Counted from the first letter of the stretch, positions 16,216-24,728 are shown. The stretch is 38,542 bases of DNA from Amycolatopsis sacchari (GCF_900114035.1 NZ_FORP01000040.1:1-38542); one strand, 5' to 3'. A program made the numbers and translations. Notes: generated by a model not told the origin, from the sequence alone.

Positions 16216-17004
16216 ATGAACGACGAAAACCCCCTCGTGACAACCGATCTCGCCGACGGTGTCCTCACGATCACCCTTGACGCCCCGGAGACCGGGAACG
16301 CCCTCGACCTCGCCATGACGGACGCGCTGGCCGGAGCGCTCGAGGACGCCGGGAACACACCGGACGCGCACTGCGTGCTGCTGCGGTCCTCGGGACGGCA
16401 CTTCTGCACCGGCGGCAACGTCAAGGACATGGCGCGGGGCGCCGACCTGATGGCCGGGACGACCACCGACATCCAGGACCGGCTGCGCCTCGGACTGCAC
16501 CGGATCACGCACGCGCTGCGGAACCTGGAGGTCCCGTCGGTCGCCGCGGTCAACGGTGCCGCCGTCGGCGCGGGGTTCGACCTCGCCCTGATGTGCGACG
16601 TGCGCATCGCCGCGCGGTCCGCCCGGTTCGCCGAGAGCTTCCTGCGGCTCGGCCTCGTGTCCGGGATCGGCGGCGCGTGGTTCCTCACCAGGGTCGTCGG
16701 CCTCGCCAAGGCCATGGAACTCACGCTGACCAGCGAGTTCATCTCCGCCGAAACCGCCGCTGAGCTGCGAATCGTCTCGCGCGTCGTCGACGACGACCGG
16801 CTGGCGGCCGAAGCCGCGGACCTGGCGCGCACGATCGCCGCCCAGCCGCCCCACGCGCTGCGCATGGCCAAGCGGCTCGTGCGGGAGTCGGCGGAGTCCG
16901 GGCTGCCGTCCGCACTGGAGCTGGCGGCCGCGATGCAGGCGATCCTGCTGTCCGGCGACGAACACCGCACCACCGTCAAGCAGTTCCTGGAGAACCGACG
17001 CTAG
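16216..17004 (+). CDS. Crotonase-superfamily protein (enoyl-CoA hydratase/isomerase-like)
   Basis: 262 residues with the crotonase oxyanion segments HFCTGGNVKDM (63-72) and AVNGAAVGAGFDLALMCD. At the position of the first catalytic Glu of rat enoyl-CoA hydratase (Glu144) there is Asp122, and at the second (Glu164) Phe142 in FAESFLRLG; Glu140 is close but offset. A standard hydratase mechanism therefore looks unlikely; isomerase, lyase or another crotonase chemistry is possible. It lies 43 bp after the CoA-transferase and 21 bp before the transporter gene. Confidence 0.88.
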   Translation: MNDENPLVTTDLADGVLTITLDAPETGNALDLAMTDALAGALEDAGNTPDAHCVLLRSSGRHFCTGGNVKDMARGADLMAGTTTDIQDRLRLGLHRITHALRNLEVPSVAAVNGAAVGAGFDLALMCDVRIAARSARFAESFLRLGLVSGIGGAWFLTRVVGLAKAMELTLTSEFISAETAAELRIVSRVVDDDRLAAEAADLARTIAAQPPHALRMAKRLVRESAESGLPSALELAAAMQAILLSGDEHRTTVKQFLENRR

Positions 17005-17025
17005 CCGTCTCGACGAGGAGATGCC

Positions 17026-18375
17026 ATGAAGAACCCGGGGATCACGAGGATCGTGGGAGCCTCCAGCATCGGCACGGTGCTCGAGTACTACGACTTCTTC
17101 GCCTACGTCGCGCTCACCGGCACGCTCACCCAGCTGTTCCTGCCCGCGGGTGACCCGGTCGTCGCGACGCTGCTCGCCGCCGCCACCTTCGGGGTGTCCT
17201 ATCTGGCCCGTCCACTGGGCACGGTCATCTTCAGCCCGATGGCCGACCGCATCGGGCGGAAGAAGACGTTCGTGGTGACCCTCGGCGTCATGGGGGGCGC
17301 GACGGTCGCCATCGGCTGCCTGCCCACCTACGCCGCGGCAGGCAGCTTCGCCCCGGCCGCGCTGCTGTTCCTGCGCGTCGTCCAGGGCGTCGGGCTCGGC
17401 GGGGAGTACGGCTCCGCGGTCGTCTACGTCACCGAGCACGCTCCGCGCGGACGGCGCGGGCGCTACACCAGCGTCCTGCAGAGCACCGCGAGCGTCGGGC
17501 TGCTCATCGCGCTGGTGCTGGTCTCCCTGCTCAAGGTGACCCTCACCCCCGCGGCCTTCGCGGGCTGGGGCTGGCGGATCCCGTTCCTGCTGTCCGCGCC
17601 GATCGTGCTCGTCGCGACCCTGGTCCGGCTGCGGATGAGCGAGACCCCCGTGTTCACGGACCTGCGGAACTCGGGGCAGCTGGCGAAGTCGCCGCTGCTG
17701 GACACGGTCCGCACCTGGAAGTCGTGGAAAGCCATCCTGCTGGGCACTTTCGGCGCGCAGGGCGGCACCTCGGTGACGCTCTACACCTCGATCGTCTACA
17801 TGCTCTACTTCCTGCAGACCGTGCTCAAGGTCGACGAAACCCACACCAACCTGTGCCTCGCGATCGCGATCGTCCTCGCGGCACCGTGTTACCCGCTGTT
17901 CGGGGCCCTGTCCGACCGCATCGGCCGTTCCCGGGTGATGCTGCTCGGCATCCTCCTGTGGGTGCTCGCCGCCTACCCGGCGTTCGCCGGTATCCGCGCG
18001 GCCGCCGGGTCCTCGTCGTGGCCGGCGGTCACGGCGCCCATCACCGTGCTGGCGGTCCTGACCGCGATGGTGATGGCACCGCTGCCGGCGTTCATCACCG
18101 AGCAGTTCCCGCCCCAGAGCCGCACGACGGGGTTCGGTTTCGCCCAGCAGCTCGGGAACATCCTCTTCGGCGGCTTCCTGCCGTTGATCAGCCTGTCCCT
18201 GGTCTCCGCGACCGGGAACCAGCTGGCGGGGGTCGGGTACTCGATCGCCTCACTGCTCCCCTGCCTGGCCGTCACCCTGTTCTGGGGCATCCGGTCGGAG
18301 CGGGCCCGTGCCACGGCGGCCGGCCGGAGCGAGGCGCCGGTGTCCTCGCGGACGACCGGTGGCGCATTACGCTGA
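17026..18375 (+). CDS. MFS transporter, metabolite:H+ symporter (MHS) type
   Basis: 449 residues, about 12 membrane segments. MHS-family features: GTVLEYYDFFAYVALTG in helix 1, RPLGTVIFSPMADRIGRKK in the first cytoplasmic loop, and VVQGVGLGGEYGSAVVYVTEHAPRGRRG. Members carry organic acids and zwitterions (shikimate, ketoglutarate, betaine). Preceded by GAGGAG and placed within the CoA-transferase operon, it presumably imports that pathway's substrate. Its stop overlaps the LysR start. Confidence 0.92.
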   Translation: MKNPGITRIVGASSIGTVLEYYDFFAYVALTGTLTQLFLPAGDPVVATLLAAATFGVSYLARPLGTVIFSPMADRIGRKKTFVVTLGVMGGATVAIGCLPTYAAAGSFAPAALLFLRVVQGVGLGGEYGSAVVYVTEHAPRGRRGRYTSVLQSTASVGLLIALVLVSLLKVTLTPAAFAGWGWRIPFLLSAPIVLVATLVRLRMSETPVFTDLRNSGQLAKSPLLDTVRTWKSWKAILLGTFGAQGGTSVTLYTSIVYMLYFLQTVLKVDETHTNLCLAIAIVLAAPCYPLFGALSDRIGRSRVMLLGILLWVLAAYPAFAGIRAAAGSSSWPAVTAPITVLAVLTAMVMAPLPAFITEQFPPQSRTTGFGFAQQLGNILFGGFLPLISLSLVSATGNQLAGVGYSIASLLPCLAVTLFWGIRSERARATAAGRSEAPVSSRTTGGALR

Positions 18376-19271
18376 TGAGCGTGACCGCCCGCCGCGATCC
18401 CCTGCCGCCGCTGAACCCCACGCGGGTGTTCGCGACGACCGGGCGGCTGCTGAGCATTTCGAAGGCGGCCGCCGAGCTTTCGGTGACCCCCGCCGCGGTC
18501 AGCCGCCAGGTGCGTGCTCTCGAACGCTACCTGGGCGTGGCCCTGTTCCACCGGGTGCACGGCGGCCTGGAGCTGACCGCGGCGGGCTCGCGGTACCTGG
18601 CCGACATCACGCCGCTGTTCGCCGCCTTGGAGAAGGCCACCGAAGCGGTCCGCGGCGGGGTTCCGGGCACCACGCTCAAAATCCGGTCCCCCGCCACCTT
18701 CGCGGTGCGCTGGCTGATCCCCCGGTTCGCCGGTTTCCACCGCGCCCACCCCGAGATCGACGTCCAGCTGACCACCTCACCCGCACCGATCGACCTCGAC
18801 CGGGAAGACATCGACGCCGGCATCCAGCTCGGTGACTGCGACTGGCCACAGCTGTCCAGCCAGCGGCTCATCCCGAACGAGCTGGTACCCGTGGCCGCTC
18901 CGCGGCTGGCAGCCACGCTCAGCGAGCCGGCCCGGACCGCGGAGGCGACGCTGCTCCACTCGCTGGCGCGGATCGACGACTGGGCGCTGTGGCTCGAGGC
19001 GGCGGGACTGTCCACAGTCACCGCCCACAGTGGAATGAAGTACGAGACCTCGCTGCTGGCCTACCAGGCCGCGATCGAAGGACACGGCGTCGCGATCGCC
19101 CAAAAAGCTCTCGTCGAGAAGGAGCTGGCGGACGGCTCCCTCGTGGCCCCCTTCGACTTCACCCTCGACCGCGGGCGGTTCACCTACTACTTCGTGTGGC
19201 GCGCGGACCGGCCGCAGTCCCCCGCGGTGGTCGCGTTCCGCACTTGGCTGGTTTCCGTCATCGCTCACTGA
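18375..19271 (+). CDS. LysR-family regulator (GcvA-like)
   Basis: 298 residues. N-terminal HTH: FATTGRLLSISKAAAELSVTPAAVSRQVRALERYLGVALFHR; then the substrate-binding domain with LKIRSPATFAVRWLIPRF and DIDAGIQLG, as in GcvA-type proteins. The ATG shares its A with the TGA of the transporter gene, so translation is coupled. It is unusual for a LysR gene to be last in the operon it likely controls rather than divergent. Its 3' end overlaps the convergent MerR gene by 7 bp. Confidence 0.92.
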   Translation: MSVTARRDPLPPLNPTRVFATTGRLLSISKAAAELSVTPAAVSRQVRALERYLGVALFHRVHGGLELTAAGSRYLADITPLFAALEKATEAVRGGVPGTTLKIRSPATFAVRWLIPRFAGFHRAHPEIDVQLTTSPAPIDLDREDIDAGIQLGDCDWPQLSSQRLIPNELVPVAAPRLAATLSEPARTAEATLLHSLARIDDWALWLEAAGLSTVTAHSGMKYETSLLAYQAAIEGHGVAIAQKALVEKELADGSLVAPFDFTLDRGRFTYYFVWRADRPQSPAVVAFRTWLVSVIAH

Positions 19272-19615
19272 CCGTTGTTCCGCAGGAACGCGGTGAGGGC
19301 ATCGCGGGTCTCGAGGAGCCGGCGCGCCTTGTCCTCCATCTCGTCGCGGATCTCCGCCACCCGGGCCATGATCCCGGAGCACTCCCCTTCGAGCGGACCG
19401 GCGTCACCCGTGCACGGCAGGACGCGTTCGATCAGCGTCATGGGGAACCCCAGGTCAAGCAGTGACTTGATGGTCGAGACCACTGCCACCGTCTGCTCGT
19501 CGTAGTCGCGGTACCCGTTGGGCTGCCGGACGGACGAGATCAAGCCGAGTTCCTCGTAGTACCGCAGGGATCTCGGACTCGCCCCGGAAGCCCGGCTCAG
19601 CTCGCCGATCTTCAT
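19265..19615 (-). CDS. MerR-family regulator
   Basis: 116 residues. MerR HTH at the N-terminus: MKIGELSRASGASPRSLRYYEELGLI, followed by VRQPNGYRDYDEQTV and a C-terminal coiled dimerisation helix ending LLETRDALTAFLRNN. One Cys in VLPCTGD and another in EGECSG lie in the effector region, so a redox or metal signal is possible but not shown. Divergent from the epimerase gene at 19706, whose promoter has classic MerR geometry. Confidence 0.9.
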   Translation of the reverse strand: MKIGELSRASGASPRSLRYYEELGLISSVRQPNGYRDYDEQTVAVVSTIKSLLDLGFPMTLIERVLPCTGDAGPLEGECSGIMARVAEIRDEMEDKARRLLETRDALTAFLRNNGQ

Positions 19616-19634
19616 GCCTGACGCTCGCTTCCAC

Positions 19635-19665
19635 TTGACTTTGACACCGGTGTAAGAGTTTAGCG
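19635..19665 (+). promoter_or_regulatory. MerR-type promoter of the epimerase gene
   Basis: TTGACT (19635-19640, -35) and TTAGCG (19660-19665, -10) are separated by a 19-bp spacer that contains the perfect palindrome ACACCGGTGT (19644-19653), flanked by ACT and AGT in dyad positions. An over-long spacer with a centred dyad is the known arrangement that MerR proteins untwist to activate transcription. Confidence 0.75.
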
Positions 19666-19705
19666 TGGTGTTTCCACCGCGAAACCGCTTACGAACGGAA
19701 TCACC

Positions 19706-20605
19706 ATGAAGGTCTTCATCACCGGCGGGACGGGCTATCTCGGCACCGTCCTCGTCGAGCACCTCGTCAAGGCCGGACACGACGTCGCAGGCCTTGCCCG
19801 CTCGGACGCCGGCGCCACCCGCCTGCACGAGGCGGGTGCCACACCCGTAGCCGGATCGCTCAGCGACACCGCCGTCCTGGAAGGCGCCGCGGCGGCCGCC
19901 GATGCCGTCGTTCACGCAGCGGTCGACTACGCGATGACCGACGAATCGGCAGCGGTGGAGCTGGCCGCGGTCAAGGCACTGGTCGCCGGCGCCGCATCCG
20001 GGACTGTCCCGAAGCCGTTCATCTTCACCAGCACCGCGCTGGTCTACGGGTTCGAGGACGACCGGGACACGTCGGAGGACGCTGTTCTGCCGGAGGTCAG
20101 CGCGCAGCCGGTGAAGGTCGCGGCCGAACGCATCGTCCGCGGCGAGGCGGGCATCTCCGGCATCGTGTTCCGCGCCGGGCTGGTCTTCGGCCGCGGTGGT
20201 TCCCCGGTCGTGACGGGACTGATCCAGTCCGCCCAGCACACCGGCACGTCGATCTACGTCGGACACGGGGAGAACGCGTGGACCCCCGTCCACGTCGACG
20301 ACCTCGCCGACCTGTACGTCGCGGCGATCGAACGCCCGGTCTCCGGCGTCTACAACGTCGCCGGCACCGTGCCGTTCACGTTCCGGGCGCTCGCCGGAGC
20401 GATCGGAGACCTGACCGGGAAGCCGGTGGCGTCCGTGCCGCTCGAGGTCGCGGAACAGAACTTCGGGCCGGCTGCCCGCATCCTGACGACGACGAGCCGT
20501 CTCGATGCGGCCAAGGCCCGCGACACCTTCGGCTGGAGTCCCGCGCCGCGATCGCTCATCGACGACGTCCGTTCCGGGTCCTACGCCGAGGCCGCCGCGA
20601 AATGA
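19706..20605 (+). CDS. NAD-dependent epimerase/dehydratase-family protein
   Basis: 299 residues, extended-SDR fold. Cofactor loop GGTGYLG (residues 7-13), ADAVVHAAVDYA, STALVYG and FRAGLVFGRGGSPVV follow the family order; WTPVHVDDLADLYVAAIE is the usual late motif. The Tyr of YxxxK is not obvious (PVKVAAERI occupies the place), as in several atypical epimerase-like proteins. Driven by the MerR-type promoter. Its stop overlaps the ATG of a broken alpha/beta hydrolase gene (ATGA). Confidence 0.88.
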   Translation: MKVFITGGTGYLGTVLVEHLVKAGHDVAGLARSDAGATRLHEAGATPVAGSLSDTAVLEGAAAAADAVVHAAVDYAMTDESAAVELAAVKALVAGAASGTVPKPFIFTSTALVYGFEDDRDTSEDAVLPEVSAQPVKVAAERIVRGEAGISGIVFRAGLVFGRGGSPVVTGLIQSAQHTGTSIYVGHGENAWTPVHVDDLADLYVAAIERPVSGVYNVAGTVPFTFRALAGAIGDLTGKPVASVPLEVAEQNFGPAARILTTTSRLDAAKARDTFGWSPAPRSLIDDVRSGSYAEAAAK

Positions 20606-21362
20606 GCCCGAGCCTGCGGAGCCGGCTGCTCGCCGGCGCCATGACGGTCCTGCGTGCCCGAGAAGAGGGTGACCATCACGCGGAGCACGTTCCGCGACTG
20701 GCCGGTGTTCACGCTCGCGCCGGAGACGCCCTCCGGGAAGCAAGCCCTGTACCTGCACGGCGGGGCGTGGGCAGCGGAAATCCAGGCCAGGCACTGGAAC
20801 CTCGCCGTCCGCACCTCGCGGACCTTCGTCGTACCGATCTTCCCGCTCGTTCCAGCAGTCACCCACCGGGACGTCACCCCCGTGCTCACGGACCTGTGGA
20901 TGGCGATCGCAGGCGAGGCGCCAACGGCACTCGTCGGGAGCCACAACGGCCTTGAACATGCTTGTCGCCCTTCCCGAAAAGGCCCCCGCAGCCGATACGA
21001 CAGTGCTGCTGTCCCCGACGTTCGACCTCACGTTCGCCAACCCGGAAAGCGCCCGCATCGCCCCCCGCGATCCGCTGCTGAAGCTCGACCACATCCGCGC
21101 TCTCGCCGCAAGTTACGCGGGCCCAGACGGGCCCGACAGCGGACTGGTCAGCCCCGTTCGGGCCCGGGTGGACCACCTCGGCGCGATCACCATCTTCACC
21201 GGCACCAGAGATCTCCTGAACCCGGACGCCCACCTCGCCCGGGACGCCCCCGGCACGCAGGTGACCGTTGAAGAGACCGCCGGCATGGTGCACGACTGGA
21301 TGTTGTTGCCGGTCCCCGAGGCGAAAACGACCCGCGCCCACATCGCTCGCCTCCTGCGGTAG
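20602..21362 (+). pseudogene. Alpha/beta hydrolase (acetyl-esterase type), frameshifted, nucleophile lost
   Basis: Three frames are needed: MSPSLRSRLLAGAMTVLR (from 20602), then VTITRSTFRDWPVF and LYLHGGAWAAE with the HGG oxyanion motif, then from about 20952 NMLVALPEKAPAADTTVLLSP, FTGTRDLLNPDAH (acid) and AGMVHDWMLL (His). Where GDSAGG should carry the Ser nucleophile, the sequence reads VGSHNGL just at the second frame change, consistent with a deletion there. The gene was translationally coupled to the epimerase. Confidence 0.85.
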
Positions 21363-21394
21363 GCAGCACGCGGGCCGTCCACCCGTCGATGGCA

Positions 21395-21414
21395 GTATAG
21401 TGAACGCTACATTC
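21395..21414 (+). promoter_or_regulatory. Operator/promoter motif, copy 1 of 3
   Basis: GTATAGTGAACGCTACATTC matches the motif at 37587-37606 and 38378-38397 (consensus GTA-K-AGTGA-N-CGCTACAT-W-C). The TATAGT would serve as a -10 box 40 bp before the acetyltransferase start, so a bound regulator would cover the core promoter. Confidence 0.6.
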
Positions 21415-21438
21415 AGATTAGAACAGGAGTGATCGGTC

Positions 21439-21936
21439 ATGGCGCCCCCCTTCGACGACGGTTTGACCATCCTCCCGGTGCCCTACGGCCACCCGGACGC
21501 GACGAGGTTCACCGCTGCCCTGCAGCAGATCTACGTCGACCTGTACGCGGTCGAAGACGTCACTCCGATGGACCCCGCGGAGTTCACCCTCCCCAGTGGA
21601 CTGTTCCTCGTCGGCTACCTCGGCGACGAGCCCGTCGCCAGTGGGGCGTGGCGGGCACACGACAGTCCGGCGCCGGATTTCCAGTTCGGCGATGCCGAAA
21701 TTAAGCGGATGTACGTCGCCGAAAACGCCCGTGGCCGCGGCTACGCGCGACTGGTGCTCCGCGAGCTGGAGCGGACCGCAGCGCTCGCCGGCCGCAAGCG
21801 CGTGGTGCTGGAGACCGGTGTCAGGCAACCCGCGGCGATCGCGCTCTACCGGTCGGCGGGCTACACCGACATGCCCAAGTTCGGCCTGCACAAGGACATG
21901 CCCGAAATCCTCTGCCTCGGCAAGGAGCTCTCGTGA
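21439..21936 (+). CDS. GNAT-family N-acetyltransferase
   Basis: 165 residues. The acetyl-CoA pocket motif is KRMYVAENARGRGYARLVL (R-G-R-G-Y-A), preceded by the beta-strand GDEPVASGAW and followed by RKRVVLETGVRQPAAIALYRSAGY, the usual C-terminal GNAT elements. Substrate unknown. An AGGAG lies upstream of the ATG. It is the only intact gene between 20602 and 23387. It is followed 25 bp later by a luciferase-like pseudogene that was probably co-transcribed. Confidence 0.9.
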   Translation: MAPPFDDGLTILPVPYGHPDATRFTAALQQIYVDLYAVEDVTPMDPAEFTLPSGLFLVGYLGDEPVASGAWRAHDSPAPDFQFGDAEIKRMYVAENARGRGYARLVLRELERTAALAGRKRVVLETGVRQPAAIALYRSAGYTDMPKFGLHKDMPEILCLGKELS

Positions 21937-21961
21937 GCGGTACCGACGTGAAAGGACGTGC

Positions 21962-22690
21962 ATGAAGATCGGTATCACGCTGCCCAACCTGGTGGGTGGA
22001 ACCCGGGAGATCCCGGGCTGGGCAGCCACGGCCGAAGAGGCCGGTTTCGCCTCGTTGGGCACGGCAGGCCGCTTCGCCTACCCGGCGGTCAGCGACACCG
22101 TCGCACTGGCCGCGGCCGCCGCGGTGACCGAGCGGATCGTGATCGCCCCGGGCTGGCCGGCGGCCCTGCTGGCCAAGGAGGTCGCCGGATCGACGCGGTG
22201 TCGGGCGGACGGCTGACGCTCGGCATCGGAGTGGGAGTCCGGCCGGACGACTTCGTGGTCCCCGGGCACGGGGTGGAGGGGCGCGGCCGGCGCCTCGACG
22301 CCGATCTGCGCACCTACCGCGGTGTCTGGCGCGGGGAACCGGTGGCGGGCGGAGAAAATCCGGCGGTCCCCGCGGGGACCCGCCAGATTCCGCTGCTGTT
22401 CGGCGCACAGAGCGAGCCGGCGCTGCGGCGGGCCGCGCGAGAAGGCGATGGCGTCACAGGTCCGACGGTGCCGGCCGCGATGGTGGGTTCCGTGTTCGAC
22501 GCGGCCCGCGGCGGGACGCACCAGTCCGCCACGGCTCGTGGGACTCGCCTACTTCGGGTTCGGCGACGTCGAACGACCACGGGCGGCGGTGCGACTTCTA
22601 CTCCTCCAGGAGTTCCAGGACCTGGGGGCGGACGATCTCGTCTTCCTGCCGGCCGAAAGTGGCATCGACGCGGCGACCCAGCGCAGGCGC
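21962..22690 (+). pseudogene. Luciferase-like (LLM) flavin oxidoreductase, frameshifted
   Basis: The first frame starts at an ATG after AAAGGA and reads MKIGITLPN, TLPNLVGGTREIPGWAA, TERIVIAPGWPAALLAKEVAG. The second, from about 22190, reads IDAVSGGRLTLGIGVGVRPDDF and IPLLFGAQSEPALRRAAR. The third, from about 22530, reads LVGLAYFGFGDVERPRAAV and EFQDLGADDLVFLPAE. Together they cover a whole LLM-class protein, minus about 30-40 residues before EFQDLG. The 3' end is approximate. Confidence 0.85.
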
Positions 22691-22705
22691 CGGCGTGCCG
22701 GATCG

Positions 22706-23360
22706 TCAACCGATGGCGGCGCGCACCGCGGGCACGATCTCGCGTGCCGACCGGGCGCGGGCACGCTCGGCATCCTCCGGGCTGTCCGCGACCGGTGAGA
22801 ACACGAACCCGCCCGCGCCGAAGTCGTTCACCGCGGTGGTGAGCTCGTCGACCCATTGCCACACCGAACCACCCACCCACGTGCCGTCGGGATTGCGCGT
22901 GGTCGGGGCCGTGCTCGCCGACTGCCGGCGAAGCGAGGTCAGCATCTCGTCGGCCGAGCCACCCGCACGGCTGCCGTCGACGTCGCGGATCGCCAGCGGG
23001 GCGTCGGTGATCCGGCCGGCCACGTTGTAGATGGTCGAGATGGCCGCCGGATCCCGTCCCGCCTCGTCCGCCGCCTCGTCGATGACCTGCCTGGACGTCC
23101 TGACGTACTGGCTCCGCCAGTCGTACCCGCCCCCGGGGTTCCACGCGTCCGGGGACCAGGCCGTCGACCCGGTGGAACTCCCCGTCGAAGACCCCCGCCC
23201 CGGCACCGAGCGCGATCCGCCCGCCGGACAGCTCGGACAACGCGCTGACGGTCCTGGCCAGCACGGGTACCGGACGGCACGGTCCGGCACCGCTGTCGCG
23301 GGCCGAGGGGCGCCACGAGGTCGTTCTCGGGCGCCAGTTTCGGAGGCGCCTGATGCTCCA
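22706..23360 (-). pseudogene. Second luciferase-like (LLM) gene remnant
   Basis: Minus-strand pieces in three frames: EHQAPPKLAPENDLVAP near 23350, LARTVSALSELSGGRIALGAG and FHRVDGLVPGR near 23170-23280, then a long C-terminal frame with YDWRSQYVRTSRQVIDEAA, WVGGSVWQWVDELTTAVND and a terminal REIVPAVRAAIG ending at 22706. The N-terminal third is absent. It converges on the plus-strand LLM pseudogene, and the two are different family members, not copies of each other. Confidence 0.8.
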
Positions 23361-23387
23361 CAATGGACCTCAGGCACGCTGGCGCAC

Positions 23388-24173
23388 TCAGTTGACGAGG
23401 TCGAGGAGCGCGCCCAGCAACTCTTCGGGTGTCTCGACCTGCGGCAGGTGGCCGGTGCGGGGGATCAGCGTGAACGTCGACCGCGGGATCGCGACGGCGT
23501 AGGCCCTGCCGTAGTCGGGGTCGACGATGCGGTCGCTTTCGCCCCAGACCACGTGGACCGGGATGTCGAGGGCGCCGAGCCGACCGGCGAGTGCCGGGTC
23601 CGCCATGGCCGGGCCGGTGTAACCGATCAGGGCCCGCACGTCCGGGCTCGGTCCGGTGCCGCCACCCGGCGGAACCGGTGCCTTGCTCGGGTCGTGGAAG
23701 GAGTGCGCGCGGAGCTCGGCGGGCGAGAGGCCGCTGACGTCGGTCGGCGGGTGGCCGTCGACCTCGATCCCGATCCCGTCGATGATCACCGCGGCGCTGA
23801 CTCGCGGGCTCTTCTGCAAAGCGATTTCGGCGGCCAGCCAGCCCCCGAAGGAGTTGCCGATCACGGTGACGTCGGTGAGGTCGAGCTCCTCCAGCAGCGC
23901 GACGTAAGTCCGTGCCAGCGCCTTGACGTCGGTGAGGCTTTCGGCTTTCGGTGTGCCGCCGAAGCCCGGATGGGTGGGCAGCAGCACCCGCGAACGGGTG
24001 CGCTCGGCGAGCAGATCGGCGAAACCGGCCATCGTGGTGACGCCGCCACCGCCGTGCAGGAGCAGGAACGGGCGGGTGCGGTCACGGTCCTGGAGGGTCA
24101 CCTCGACCGGGCCGAGCGCGCGGGTTTCGGTGCGGGTCGGCCGGAGCGAGCCGGTCGTGGGGAGAGTCGTCAT
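23388..24173 (-). CDS. Alpha/beta hydrolase
   Basis: 261 residues, no signal peptide. HGGGG (40-44) forms the oxyanion loop, Ser108 lies in GNSFGG, the acid is in VVWGESDRIVDP and the His in RTGHLPQVETPEE. Fold and length fit a cytoplasmic esterase or C-C hydrolase. Divergent from a MarR gene across an elaborate operator array (24199-24242), so it is almost certainly the regulator's target. The substrate is unknown. Confidence 0.9.
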   Translation of the reverse strand: MTTLPTTGSLRPTRTETRALGPVEVTLQDRDRTRPFLLLHGGGGVTTMAGFADLLAERTRSRVLLPTHPGFGGTPKAESLTDVKALARTYVALLEELDLTDVTVIGNSFGGWLAAEIALQKSPRVSAAVIIDGIGIEVDGHPPTDVSGLSPAELRAHSFHDPSKAPVPPGGGTGPSPDVRALIGYTGPAMADPALAGRLGALDIPVHVVWGESDRIVDPDYGRAYAVAIPRSTFTLIPRTGHLPQVETPEELLGALLDLVN

Positions 24174-24198
24174 GGGTCCTTCTCGGTCGCACGGGTAG

Positions 24199-24242
24199 TA
24201 TCTAAGGAACCTTATATAAGGTTCCTTAGATAAGCAACCTTA
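24199..24242. promoter_or_regulatory. Triple MarR operator array
   Basis: 24199-24232 is a perfect 34-bp palindrome. It contains TAAGGAACCTTA (24203-24214) and TAAGGTTCCTTA (24217-24228), and a third, near-identical TAAGCAACCTTA follows at 24231-24242. The three 12-mers start exactly 14 bp apart. The array occupies most of the gap between the divergent hydrolase (24173) and MarR (24267) genes. Confidence 0.85.
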
Positions 24243-24266
24243 TTCCAGTCGGTTAGGATGCGTGGC

Positions 24267-24689
24267 ATGAAGTACCGCCCCGGTGATGTCGCGCTGGCCG
24301 TCAAGCGCCTGCAGTACCGCCACCACCGCGCGCTCAGCCGCGCGCTGGCGCCGCTGGACCTTTCCCTCGTGCAGTGGGACACGCTGCGGCACCTGCACCG
24401 CCGGCCGGACGCCTCGCTCCACGACCTGGCGGTGCTGACCTTCCAGACCGACCAGTCCTTCGGTTCGCTGGCCACCCGGATGGCCGAGCGCGGTCTGATC
24501 GAACGGGTTCCCGGCCCCGGCCGGGCGGTACGGCACCGGCTCACCGACAAGGGGGCGCGCCTGCGCGCGGAAGGGCAGGAACTCGTGGACGCCATCGCCG
24601 AGTCCTCGTTCCAGAACCTGTCCGCCGCTGAGCTCGACCAGCTGGGCGAGCTCCTGGATCGCGTCCTCGGCCCCGACCCGACGGCTTAG
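24267..24689 (+). CDS. MarR-family transcriptional regulator
   Basis: 140 residues. Winged helix: PDASLHDLAVLTFQTDQSFGSLATRMAERGLIERVPGPGRAVRHRLTDKG, flanked by dimerisation helices. ATG 24267 has AGGA about 8 bp upstream; the ATG at 24258 has none. It should bind the 14-bp-phased sites in its own promoter and repress itself and the alpha/beta hydrolase until a small ligand, possibly the hydrolase's substrate, releases it (inferred from family behaviour). Confidence 0.92.
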   Translation: MKYRPGDVALAVKRLQYRHHRALSRALAPLDLSLVQWDTLRHLHRRPDASLHDLAVLTFQTDQSFGSLATRMAERGLIERVPGPGRAVRHRLTDKGARLRAEGQELVDAIAESSFQNLSAAELDQLGELLDRVLGPDPTA

Positions 24690-24707
24690 CGACGACCTAC
24701 CACTCAT

Positions 24708-24722
24708 CGTCCACAGTGGACG
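24708..24722. repeat. Palindrome CGTCCACAGTGGACG between convergent genes
   Basis: Perfect 7-bp arms around one A. It lies between the ends of the convergent MarR genes (24689 and 24729). Its core TCCACA-R-TGG recurs at 23357, 29088, 29667 and 37648, so it may be a dispersed motif rather than a local terminator. Confidence 0.5.
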
Positions 24723-24728
24723 TTCTCC

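Noticed and set aside
23357..24722. DnaA-box-like sequences suggesting a replication origin
   Set aside because: Only scattered, symmetric TCCACA-R-TGG copies; no cluster of boxes, no dnaA/dnaN and no A/T-rich unwinding region.
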